Origin: Actinocorallia herbida | GTDB lineage: Bacteria; Actinomycetota; Actinomycetes; Streptosporangiales; Streptosporangiaceae | Direction: 5' to 3' | Assembly (NCBI RefSeq): GCF_003751225.1 | Contig: NZ_RJKE01000001.1 | Coordinates: 8,432,001-8,496,000, forward strand | Length of the DNA stretch: 64,000 bases | In this document: positions 1 through 8,236 of the stretch, in pieces | Layout: every line of letters starts with the position of its first letter | Numbering within the stretch: position 1 is the first letter of the stretch | Notes under the pieces: generated by a model | What the model saw: only the letters and a program-made list of their open reading frames with translations | What the model was told of the DNA's origin: nothing | The model's database searches: none | Program-made: the position numbers and the translations under genes

Positions 1-837
<837 letters not shown>

Positions 838-990
838 GGTCTACCGACCCGAAGCAAGCTCCGAGCCAAACCTAAAGGTGTTGAAACTGGCAAGAACAAG
901 GTCTTGGCTGACCTTGTCATTTGCCTCAAAGAAATCCTCAGACGAGGATGACCAGAACCGAAGTCCTGGCCTAATTTGGCACTGACTTTT

Positions 991-1018
991 AGCACGCTGT
1001 TGAGTTCTCAAGAAACGG
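991..1018 (-). promoter_or_regulatory. rrn leader conserved box (boxA/processing-like)
   Basis: On the minus strand this reads TTTCTTGAGAACTCAACAGC followed by gtgct. From memory it is very close to the TTTGAGAACTCAACAG element of actinomycete 16S leaders, thought to act in antitermination or RNase III processing. It lies about 155 nt before the mature 5' end. The role is inferred from family knowledge. Confidence 0.55.
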
Positions 1019-1069
1019 ACTCGCAGTTCGTTCCGCGCCTTTCGGCGTTTCCCTCGCTGCGATGTTTCT

Positions 1070-1097
1070 AATTTAGCAGATCCGCGCTGGCTGTCAA
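1070..1097 (-). promoter_or_regulatory. rrn promoter, proximal
   Basis: The minus strand has TTGACA (1097-1092), a 16-bp spacer and TAAATT (1075-1070), a near-consensus housekeeping sigma promoter directed at the 16S gene. It is the closest strong promoter upstream of the leader box. Confidence 0.75.
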
Positions 1098-1236
1098 ATT
1101 CAGCCGGTTTCCGCTGTGCCATTAAAAAGAGGCAATGCAGTAGCAGGGCTTCTCTTTTCTGGCGATTTACCCACCGGCCGGCCGCCCCGATCTTTCGACC
1201 GCTTCGCGTCCCGCACCCGGTTGGGCACAAGAGAGA

Positions 1237-1265
1237 ACTCTACGCTCTCCCCTGGAGTCCGTCAA
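1237..1265 (-). promoter_or_regulatory. rrn promoter, distal
   Basis: The minus strand has TTGACG (1265-1260), an exact 17-bp spacer and TAGAGT (1242-1237). It lies about 170 bp upstream of the proximal promoter, giving the tandem promoter layout usual for actinomycete rrn operons. Confidence 0.7.
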
Positions 1266-1427
1266 ACCAAACCTGCGAACCGGTTCTGGATCCCAGCGGG
1301 ATTCCGAGGCCTTGTCGCGGTTCGTCAGCCTTTCGGCGTCTGACGCGTCCGGCCAACTTACCCCACCCCCACGGTGCTCGCGCCCGGAACGCCGGGATCC
1401 CCCCGCCTCCGTGGCCGGGAAACGACG

Positions 1428-1467
1428 GAGCCGGGCCGCGCCTTCCGGAGAAGGCGCGGCCCGGCTC
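1428..1467. terminator. hairpin terminator after the GT2 operon
   Basis: A perfect 17-bp inverted repeat (1428-1444 pairing with 1451-1467) encloses a 6-nt loop. It lies just beyond the stop of the glycosyltransferase gene and shields the rRNA promoters from read-through. There is no long T tract, which is common in high-GC actinomycetes. Confidence 0.75.
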
Positions 1468-1483
1468 GTCAGAAAGGTCCGGC

Positions 1484-2353
1484 TCAGATGATCGGCGGAC
1501 GCCCGGCCCTGGTCATCCGCCACGCGGCGCCCCAGCTGATGGGCCGGCGCGGTCCCGCGTCGGTCTTCCACCCCTCTGCGAAGCCCTTGAACCAGGGCTT
1601 CAGCGCGGCGGGCTTCCGCTCCCGCACCACGGTCATGCCGACCCACACACCCAGATAGGTCATCCCGATCGGCCACGGCAGGTTCCGCCTCGCCAGCCAG
1701 ACGCGGTTGCGCGCGTTGTACCGGTAGAAGCTCGCGTGCCTGGTCGCCAGGGTCGCCGGGTGGCACATGACGGACTCGGCGTCGTAGACGATCCGGTATC
1801 CGGCGTTGATGGCCTGCCAGGCGAGGTCGGTCTCCTCGTGCGCGAAGAAGAAGTTCTCCGGAAGGCCGCCGCCCGCCTCGAACGCGCTCTTGCGCATCGC
1901 GGACGCGCCGCCGAGGAAGGTCGTCACCTCGGAGGAGCGCTCGGGGTCGCCCGCGCGCAGCCTGGGCACATGGCGCCGCTGCCCCGGCCCGCCTTCGGGG
2001 TCCTTCACCTGGAAGGAGACGATCCCGAGCTTCGGGTCCTCGGCGAACATCCGCTCCAGCCGCAGCCCGAGGTCGAGGGACGGGTAGTACCCGTCGTCGT
2101 CGAGGAACACGATGATGTCCCCCTTGGCCTCCCGGACGCCGTAGTTGCGCCCGGCCGGCACGCCGAGGTTCTCCGGCAGCGGGAAGGTCCGGATCCGGTC
2201 GTCGGCGATCGGCGCCGCCCAGTCACCCGGGACGCCGTTGCCGACGAGGACGATCTCGACCTCGACGCCCTCCTGGTCGAGGGCGCTGCGCAGTGACCGG
2301 TCGAGTTCGACCGGGCGGTTCCCCATCGTCAGTACGACGAACGAGAGCGTCAC
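1484..2353 (-). CDS. Glycosyltransferase family 2
   Basis: This protein of about 289 residues has a GT-A fold signature: an N-terminal SFVVLTMGNRP strand, a DDD metal/nucleotide-sugar motif in VFLDDDG, and HEETDLAW near the acceptor site. It probably transfers a sugar from a nucleotide donor to a surface polymer or lipid at the inner face of the membrane. I chose the GTG at 2353 because GGGAGGGG lies 6 nt upstream; an ATG at 2404 would add 17 residues with no homology-like content. It is the last gene of a minus-strand run with CDP-alcohol enzymes. Donor and acceptor are unknown. Confidence 0.85.
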   Translation of the reverse strand: MTLSFVVLTMGNRPVELDRSLRSALDQEGVEVEIVLVGNGVPGDWAAPIADDRIRTFPLPENLGVPAGRNYGVREAKGDIIVFLDDDGYYPSLDLGLRLERMFAEDPKLGIVSFQVKDPEGGPGQRRHVPRLRAGDPERSSEVTTFLGGASAMRKSAFEAGGGLPENFFFAHEETDLAWQAINAGYRIVYDAESVMCHPATLATRHASFYRYNARNRVWLARRNLPWPIGMTYLGVWVGMTVVRERKPAALKPWFKGFAEGWKTDAGPRRPISWGAAWRMTRAGRPPII

Positions 2354-2450
2354 CGGACACCCCTCCCTTCTCCCGGCCCGGACATCGCCGGGCCCTTGCT
2401 CCAAGCGCCTGCGCGCCCGTTCTTTCAGATGCCGGTTCCGGCCGCCGCGC

Positions 2451-3377
2451 CTACTTCAGCCGCCGCGACGCGACGATGCTCACGAAGTGCAGCAGAGTCT
2501 GCACCACGGCGACGGCGAAGACCGCGACGGTCAGTCCGCGTGTCACCGACCAGATGGGGCTGCCGAAGCCGATGGACAGCGTGCTGCCGTAGGCCTCGTT
2601 GCTGACGATGTCGACTCCGTTGGGCGCCTCTTCGTAGGGCGCGTAGCCGAACCACCCGAGCGAGTCGGGCACGTCGGGCAGCCCCAGCACCTTGTCGAGG
2701 ATCGCCGCGACGAGGATCAGCAGTGACAGTTCGATCGCGCCGATGATCCGGTGGAACTTCAGCAGCGAGGCCGCCTGGCGGGCCAGCGCGAGCCACGTGG
2801 AGGTGGGCCGCAGCGCCCGGTCGCCGCCTTCAGGGTCGGCCGGCAACCCGGCCTTGGCCCGCGCGACGACCACGTTGTCCGTCTCGGCCTTGATCAGCGC
2901 GGCGCCCAGTGCGGCGGCGACGCCCAGCGTCACCCACCAGCCGCCCTCCGCGAAGATCCATCCGGCCTGGGCCTGGGCTCGGAAGCCGAGGCCGATGAGG
3001 ATGGAGACCTCGGAGAAGTAGTGCCCGAGCCGGTCGAGGAAGACCCCGGTGATCGAGGTGCGTCCGGTGACCCGCGCGGCTTCGCCGTCCGAGCAGTCCA
3101 GCACCAGGTACAGCTGGACGAGCACCACGCCGACGACGGCGCTCGCGATCCCCGTCCCGACGCCGAACACGACGCCCGCGCCGATCCCGCACAGGATCAT
3201 CAGGTACGTCATCTGGTTCGGCGACAGCCCCATCCGCAGGAGCAGCCACGTCAGGTACGGGGAGACCGAGCGGGCGTACAGCCGGCCCGCCCAGTGCTCC
3301 TCGTTGCGGCGTTCCTTCAGGCCGGGGGGCTGGCCCTTCTCGCGGATCTCCTTGAGGGAGTAGCTCCTGGCAGGCAT
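2451..3377 (-). CDS. CDP-alcohol phosphatidyltransferase family protein
   Basis: This is a 308-residue integral membrane protein. The family motif starts at D94 (DCSDGEAAR) and continues to G111 and D115. CDP-alcohol phosphotransferases move a phospho-alcohol from a CDP-activated donor to a hydroxyl acceptor. The fourth motif aspartate, usually the proposed catalytic base, is His119 here (DRLGHY), read directly from the DNA (codon CAC). Several hydrophobic segments follow. The gene starts 1 nt after the dehydrogenase stop, so the two are translationally linked. Neither donor (CDP-polyol or CDP-glycerol type) nor acceptor can be fixed from sequence. Confidence 0.85.
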   Translation of the reverse strand: MPARSYSLKEIREKGQPPGLKERRNEEHWAGRLYARSVSPYLTWLLLRMGLSPNQMTYLMILCGIGAGVVFGVGTGIASAVVGVVLVQLYLVLDCSDGEAARVTGRTSITGVFLDRLGHYFSEVSILIGLGFRAQAQAGWIFAEGGWWVTLGVAAALGAALIKAETDNVVVARAKAGLPADPEGGDRALRPTSTWLALARQAASLLKFHRIIGAIELSLLILVAAILDKVLGLPDVPDSLGWFGYAPYEEAPNGVDIVSNEAYGSTLSIGFGSPIWSVTRGLTVAVFAVAVVQTLLHFVSIVASRRLK

Positions 3378-3378
3378 G

Positions 3379-4452
3379 TCAGCTACCGAACTCCTGAACG
3401 TACTTGTGCACGGCCGCGAGGATCTCGTCCTCGGGAAGGTTCAGGTACTCCAGGACGGTGTACCGGCCCGGCCGGGTGGAGGGGGCGAACGCGACGGCCT
3501 CGGCGAACTGCTCGGCCGACAGGCCCACGTGCTTGCAGGTGAGCGGGAGCCTGTGCCGGTCGAGGCAGTCGGCGACGATCCGGACCCGGGAGGGGTCCTC
3601 GCCGAGGTACTCGCGGCGCAGGTAGTGGCAGAACAGGGCGCCGATCCCGGCGAGTTCGCCATGGTTGCCGGTGCCGGGGAACAGCCGGTCGATGGCGTGC
3701 AGGATCTCGTGGTCCCCGCCCGAGGCGGGCTGCGACGAGCCGGCGAACGACATGGCCATGCCGGACAGGACGAGTCCTTCGGCGAGGACCGTGAGGAACG
3801 CGTCGGACTCGATCGAGGAGGGCTGGTAGATCAGCGCCTCGGCGGCGGTCCGCGCGACGGTCAGGGCGAGCCGGTCGATGGGCTCGCCCGTCTCGGCGTG
3901 CGCCAGCTCCCAGTCGGCGACCGCCGACAGGTTGCTCACCACGTCGCCGACACCGGAGCGGACGAGCTGTTCGGGGGCGGCCCGCACGTAGTCGAGGTCG
4001 ACGATCATCGCGATCGGCATGACCACGCCGAAGGAGCCCTTGCCCTTCTCGTGCTCCAGCGACGCGACGGGCGAGCAGATCCCGTCGTGCGAGAGGTTCG
4101 TGGCGACCGAGACCATGGGGATCCCGGCGAGGGTCGCGGCGTACTTGGTGGCGTCGATGGTCTTGCCGCCGCCGATCGCCACGACCGCCTCGTAGGTGCC
4201 GCCGCGCAGCTGGCTGCCGAGCTGGACCGCCGCGTCGACGGTCCCGCCGGGCACCCGGAAGACCTCGCAGTCGGCCAGCGAGGGCCGCACGTCCGCGGCG
4301 ATGGCGTCGCCCTGGCCGGGGCCGACGGCGACCGCGACGCGGCCCTCGGTGGCTATCCGCCGGTCGGCGAGCAGCTCGCCGAGGGACGCGATCGCCCCGC
4401 GCCGCACGTCGATCGACAGCGGCGCGGTCAGCATCCGCGTCAGTAGTGGCAC
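3379..4452 (-). CDS. sn-glycerol-1-phosphate dehydrogenase-like (EgsA/AraM type) iron-containing alcohol dehydrogenase family protein
   Basis: This 357-residue protein has the NAD(P)-binding GGGKTID (94-100) and the N119-L-S-H-D-G124 segment typical of AraM/EgsA enzymes. Likely metal ligands are D170 (in SGVGD), H248 (in GGDHEILH) and H264 (in NHGE). EgsA/AraM enzymes reduce dihydroxyacetone phosphate to sn-glycerol-1-phosphate, the archaeal lipid enantiomer; related enzymes reduce other keto-sugar phosphates. The GTG start at 4452 has GGGAG 5 nt upstream and overlaps the preceding gene by 13 nt. Its place between a cytidylyltransferase and a CDP-alcohol phosphotransferase suggests that it makes the alcohol phosphate they activate and transfer. 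Confidence 0.8.
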   Translation of the reverse strand: MPLLTRMLTAPLSIDVRRGAIASLGELLADRRIATEGRVAVAVGPGQGDAIAADVRPSLADCEVFRVPGGTVDAAVQLGSQLRGGTYEAVVAIGGGKTIDATKYAATLAGIPMVSVATNLSHDGICSPVASLEHEKGKGSFGVVMPIAMIVDLDYVRAAPEQLVRSGVGDVVSNLSAVADWELAHAETGEPIDRLALTVARTAAEALIYQPSSIESDAFLTVLAEGLVLSGMAMSFAGSSQPASGGDHEILHAIDRLFPGTGNHGELAGIGALFCHYLRREYLGEDPSRVRIVADCLDRHRLPLTCKHVGLSAEQFAEAVAFAPSTRPGRYTVLEYLNLPEDEILAAVHKYVQEFGS

Positions 4453-5183
4453 GCGATCTCCCTGGCCTTGGCGAGGTCGTCGTGGTTGTCGACCTCGACC
4501 CAGGAGACGTCGCCGATCGGGGCCACCGCGATGGCGTTGCCCCGGTTGACGAACTCCTGGTAGCCGTCCTCGTAGTAGAGGTCGGGGTCCTTCTCGAAGG
4601 TGGCCTTCAGGGAGTCGGCGAGCGCCTCGGCGACCTCGGGCTCCAGGAGGGTCGCGCCGATGTACTCACCGGCCGCGTCCGACGGGTCCATGAGCTTGGT
4701 GATCCGCTCGAGGGTGCCCTCGGCCGAGAGGATGACCTTCATCTCCTCGTCGGCGAGCTTCTTGACGTCGTCGACGGCCAGCAGGATGCCGGGGCTGCGG
4801 CCCGCCTCGCGGGCGGCCAGCAGGGTCTTCTCGACCGAGACGGGGTGGACGGTGTCGCCGTTGACCATGAGGACGCCCTTGGCGAAGTGCTCGCGGGCCA
4901 GCCACATGGAGTAGGCGTTGTTCCACTCCTCGGCCTTGTCGTTGTGGACCAGGGTGATGGTGACGCCGTACTTGGCTTCCAGCTCGGCCTTGCGCTCCTC
5001 GACGGCGCCCGCGCAGTAGCCGACCACGATGACGATCTCCGTCAGGCCGACCTCGCTGAGGTTCTTCAGCGAGATGTCCATGATCGTGGTGTCACCGTCG
5101 ACGGGCACCAGCGCCTTCGGCAGGGTGTCGGTGTACGGGCGGAGCCGACGCCCCGCGCCCGCCGCCAGAATCATGCCGATCAT
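4440..5183 (-). CDS. Nucleotidyltransferase, phosphocholine/sugar-phosphate cytidylyltransferase family
   Basis: This 247-residue single-domain nucleotidyltransferase opens with MILAAGAGRRLRPYT and PKALVPV (signature LxxGxGxRLxPxTxxxPKxLxPV, Lys23). It has a metal-site NGD in LMVNGD and a D-rich C-terminal half. LicC-like members of this group couple CTP to a phospho-alcohol. The ATG start (5183) overlaps the upstream TGA as ATGA and has GGAGG 7 nt before it. It should supply the NDP-activated alcohol for the CDP-alcohol phosphotransferases on either side. The substrate is inferred from context only. Confidence 0.83.
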   Translation of the reverse strand: MIGMILAAGAGRRLRPYTDTLPKALVPVDGDTTIMDISLKNLSEVGLTEIVIVVGYCAGAVEERKAELEAKYGVTITLVHNDKAEEWNNAYSMWLAREHFAKGVLMVNGDTVHPVSVEKTLLAAREAGRSPGILLAVDDVKKLADEEMKVILSAEGTLERITKLMDPSDAAGEYIGATLLEPEVAEALADSLKATFEKDPDLYYEDGYQEFVNRGNAIAVAPIGDVSWVEVDNHDDLAKAREIACHY

Positions 5184-5836
5184 GCGCCGGCCTCCTCTTC
5201 CAAATCGATTTCTGCGCCCTTGCCGGTCCGTTTGTCGGTCTCGACCCAGGTGCGCACGGATTCCCAGCCGAACAGGACGCCCAGATAGAGCGCCAGCGCG
5301 GCGTAGACGGGGGTGGTGACGTCGAACACCGCGGCGATCGCGGCGATCAGCATCCGGCCGTCCCAGCCGAGGCCCGCCTGGAACACCCATTCGGGCGGCC
5401 ACAGGCCCTGCCTGGTCCGGTAGACGGTGTCGTAGTGGTGGTAGACCAGCACCGCGAGCAGCGTGTAGACCAGCGGCTCCGGCACGTCCAGGGCGAACCC
5501 CAGGACGGCGAGGTAACCATACTCGATGGCCCTGATCAGGGGCGGGACGAGCCAGTCGAGGCGGCCGCCGTGCGGGTGCGTGGCCGAGGGTCCGGCCAGC
5601 AGCAGCAGCGAGACGGGCGCGAGCAGCGCGGGCAGTTCGCCGATTCCGGCGCCGAGGCTCAGCGCGACGACCGTGAGGACCGCGGCGACCAGGACCGGTG
5701 CGAGCGGCGGCAGCTGGCCGCGGGCGAGCTGGCCCAGCGCGCGGGCGATCGGGCCGTCGTCGCGGTAGGCGCGGAGTTCGGCGGCGCGCTTCTGGGCCCG
5801 CAGTTCTGCGGCCTCGGTGGCGGTGGCGGCGGTCAT
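5180..5836 (-). CDS. DUF5941-like membrane protein
   Basis: This protein of 218 residues has a charged, Ala/Arg-rich N-terminus, then several hydrophobic segments (roughly 44-90, 98-130, 165-195), and an acidic C-terminus. I recognise it as resembling the DUF5941 domain, which I recall at the C-terminus of actinobacterial CDP-alcohol phosphotransferases. Here it is a separate gene overlapping the upstream phosphotransferase by 4 nt (ATGA, 5833-5836) and the downstream cytidylyltransferase by another ATGA. Tight coupling suggests a stoichiometric membrane partner of the phosphotransferase. Its biochemical role is unknown. Confidence 0.7.
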   Translation of the reverse strand: MTAATATEAAELRAQKRAAELRAYRDDGPIARALGQLARGQLPPLAPVLVAAVLTVVALSLGAGIGELPALLAPVSLLLLAGPSATHPHGGRLDWLVPPLIRAIEYGYLAVLGFALDVPEPLVYTLLAVLVYHHYDTVYRTRQGLWPPEWVFQAGLGWDGRMLIAAIAAVFDVTTPVYAALALYLGVLFGWESVRTWVETDKRTGKGAEIDLEEEAGA

Positions 5837-7434
5837 GCGAGGGACCTCAGGATCCGTCCGGACAGGGTGTAGGCCGCGGCGAGGCCGCCCCAGGCGAGCA
5901 GGGCCAGGAAGGTCACCTTGGCGTCGAAGAAGGCCGCCGTCAGGGCGATCAGGGCGAAGCGCTCACCGATCGGCAGAATGATGATCTTCTTGCCCCAGCG
6001 GGCGCCGGGGATGTTCTCCAGGGCCGCGGAGGCGCGGACCGCGAGCATGCCGAGGCCCTTGCGGGGCGCGGCGTGCCGGGAGGCGGCGGGGGCCGGGTCG
6101 AGCAGGCTGTCGTCGGGGACGTCGAGCGGCAGTTCGCGGATCGGCGCGGGCGGGACCGAACCCTTGTGCACGGCGAAGCTGAAGTCGACCATGTGCCGGC
6201 AGGTCTGGAGGATGATCACCGCGCAGGCCAGGCCCCAGACGTCGCCCACGTGGGTGGCGCCGTAGCCGACGGCCAGGCCCGCGTACGCCAGGTACTCCTT
6301 GCCCCGGTCGAAGGTGGCGTCGAGCCAGGCCCCGAGGGTGGAGTACTGCCGGGTGTAGCGGGCGACCTGCCCGTCGACGCAGTCGAAGACGAACGCGAAG
6401 TACAGCAGGACGGCGCCGAGGACGAGGCCGAGCCTTGATCCGTCGGCGAACCAGAGCGCGGCGATCGCCGCCGTGCCCATGGAGATGCACGTGACGGCGT
6501 TGGGGGTGAGCCCCCTGCGGGCCGCCCAGCGCGCTATGTAGCGGGAGTAGGTGGAGACGAAGTAGGTGGTGAACCAGCCGTCGTCGCCCTTGACCGCGGC
6601 GTCCAGCCGGACCCTGTCCTCGTCGATCGCCTCGACGGCCTCGCGGGCCGCCGCGGCCTGGGCGGCGTCCAGCGCGCGCTCGCAGACCAGGACGTCGACG
6701 TTGCGCGCGGTGACCCGGATCCCGGCGCGGACCAGGCCGACCAGGACGAGCGCCGCGGTGTCGGGTTCGGCGGGCGCCGTCGTGCCGAGGTCTCGATGCT
6801 GGCGGACGGCCTTGTCGAGCTCGTCGCGCGCGGTGTTGTCGACGAAGACGTCGAGGCTCTTCCCGCGCTCCCGGCCGAGCACCCGGACGGGCTCGACCTC
6901 GGGCAGCATGTCGACGAGCATGGTCAGCCGCTCGCACACGTCGGCGAGCGCCTCGCTCTCGACGATCTTGAGCAGCCCGCGGAACACCCCGTCGGGGTCG
7001 GTGACCTGGTGGTAGCGCGAGCCGGCGGACACCACCCTGCGGCCCGCGATCCGGACGGCCGGGCGGCTGCCGGAGACCGGCTGCTTGGCCGTGACCGCGG
7101 TGGTGGTCTTGTCGCGGACGAGCCGGGTGAGGAGCTCGTCGCTCACCACGAGGTCGCCGTGCGCGATCACCATCTCGCCCTTGGCCCGTGCCAGTCTGCC
7201 GACCTCTCGCAGGTCGCCCGCCACGTCGGCGGATTCGATGATCTCAAGGCCCCGAGCATCGGCCCCGTTCTTGCGCAGCACCTCAGCGGCCCGCGGCCGT
7301 GCTATCACACGCACGTCCGCTACCTTGAGTGCCGCCAGTTGTCCTAGCAGCCGGTCGAGCAGAGTCGTCCCGGCTGAGTAGTCCAGCTCGGCTGTCGGGT
7401 CGCCCGGCTCGGTGGCCAGCACCACGAACGTCAC
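5833..7434 (-). CDS. Nucleotidyltransferase-like domain fused to CDP-alcohol phosphatidyltransferase
   Basis: A protein of about 533 residues. Residues 1-270 look like a GT-A/nucleotidyltransferase fold but lack the GxGxR loop, so this half may be non-catalytic. Residues ~320-533 are a membrane CDP-alcohol phosphotransferase with the full motif: D351, D354, G355, A358, R359, G368, D372, D376. The GTG at 7434 was chosen because GGAGG lies 6 nt upstream; in-frame codons further upstream only read antisense to the cytidylyltransferase gene. It is the first gene of the minus-strand operon. Bifunctional inositol-phosphate cytidylyltransferase/DIPP synthase proteins share this architecture, but the substrate here is not determinable. 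Confidence 0.82.
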   Translation of the reverse strand: MTFVVLATEPGDPTAELDYSAGTTLLDRLLGQLAALKVADVRVIARPRAAEVLRKNGADARGLEIIESADVAGDLREVGRLARAKGEMVIAHGDLVVSDELLTRLVRDKTTTAVTAKQPVSGSRPAVRIAGRRVVSAGSRYHQVTDPDGVFRGLLKIVESEALADVCERLTMLVDMLPEVEPVRVLGRERGKSLDVFVDNTARDELDKAVRQHRDLGTTAPAEPDTAALVLVGLVRAGIRVTARNVDVLVCERALDAAQAAAAREAVEAIDEDRVRLDAAVKGDDGWFTTYFVSTYSRYIARWAARRGLTPNAVTCISMGTAAIAALWFADGSRLGLVLGAVLLYFAFVFDCVDGQVARYTRQYSTLGAWLDATFDRGKEYLAYAGLAVGYGATHVGDVWGLACAVIILQTCRHMVDFSFAVHKGSVPPAPIRELPLDVPDDSLLDPAPAASRHAAPRKGLGMLAVRASAALENIPGARWGKKIIILPIGERFALIALTAAFFDAKVTFLALLAWGGLAAAYTLSGRILRSLA

Positions 7435-7515
7435 CCGCAGCCTCCAACACACGGCAGGTAGTCCGGAAAGCCCCCAGCCTAGTGGGTGAACGGGACAGAA
7501 ACGGAGGAGTACCAG

Positions 7516-8232
7516 GTGAAAACAGCAGGCGTCATCCTGGCGGGCGGAATCGGACAGCGGGTCGGCGCGGGCATCCCCAAGCAGCTCATCCGGGTCGGCG
7601 GGCGTCCTCTCCTGGCCTATCCGATCCGGACTTTCGCCTCTTTTCCCGGTCTCGATCAAGTGATCGTCGTCATGGCGAGCGGGCATCTGGAGGCCGCCGA
7701 GGAGCTGTGCGCGCCGCACGGTGTCCGGGTGGTCGAGGGCGGCGACACCCGCACGGCCTCGACGCTCAAGGCGATGGAGGTCCTCGCCGGCGCGCCGGAC
7801 GAGACCCGGGTGCTCTTCCACGACGCGGCCCGCGCGTTCGTCGGCCACGCGGTGATCGACAGGTGCCTCGCGGCGCTGGAGACGCACGAGTCCGTCGCGG
7901 TCGCGCTGCCCGTCACCGACACGGTCGTCGCGGTCGAGGGCGGGCTGGTCGCCGACATGCCGCCGCGCTCGACCCTCGCCCGGTTCCAGACCCCCCAGGG
8001 CTTCCGACTCGGCACCCTGCGCCGCGCGTACGCGCGCGCTCTGGCGGACCCGGCCTTCGTCGCCACGGACGACTGCGGCGTCGTGCACCGGTACCTGCCC
8101 GACGTGCCGATCACCGTGGTGGAGGGCGACGAAGGGCTGCTCAAGGTGACGACGCCGCTCGACCTCGTCGTGGCCGAGCACCTCGCCGCGCAGTACCAGG
8201 CGGCCGAGCGGGCGGCCGGCGAGGACGCCTAG
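7516..8232 (+). CDS. IspD/TarI-like cytidylyltransferase
   Basis: A 238-residue cytidylyltransferase with GVILAGGIGQRVG and PKQL at its N-terminus (CTP loop and Lys), a DAARAF segment and TPQGF, as in IspD and TarI. IspD makes CDP-methylerythritol for isoprenoids; TarI makes CDP-ribitol for teichoic acid. The GTG start at 7516 has GGAGGAG upstream. It diverges from the phosphotransferase operon across an 81-bp gap and has no ispF neighbour. With an LCP gene alongside, a polyol-phosphate role is at least as likely as the MEP pathway. It ends 5 nt from the convergent LCP gene. Confidence 0.85.
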   Translation: MKTAGVILAGGIGQRVGAGIPKQLIRVGGRPLLAYPIRTFASFPGLDQVIVVMASGHLEAAEELCAPHGVRVVEGGDTRTASTLKAMEVLAGAPDETRVLFHDAARAFVGHAVIDRCLAALETHESVAVALPVTDTVVAVEGGLVADMPPRSTLARFQTPQGFRLGTLRRAYARALADPAFVATDDCGVVHRYLPDVPITVVEGDEGLLKVTTPLDLVVAEHLAAQYQAAERAAGEDA

Positions 8233-8236
8233 GGCC

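Larger units (their letters stand above)
838..1427 (-). other. rrn leader and upstream promoter region, no gene
   Basis: This non-coding stretch between the 16S gene and the GT2 operon terminator is more AT-rich near the rRNA. It contains the leader, the antitermination-like box and two promoters listed separately. I see no tRNA and no credible protein gene. ORFs here lack ribosome sites and run through the promoters. Confidence 0.8.

Noticed and set aside
7435-8181. N-terminal extension of the fused phosphotransferase to 8181
   Set aside because: The extra ~250 codons are antisense to the IspD-like gene; a GTG with good GGAGG at 7434 is a better start.
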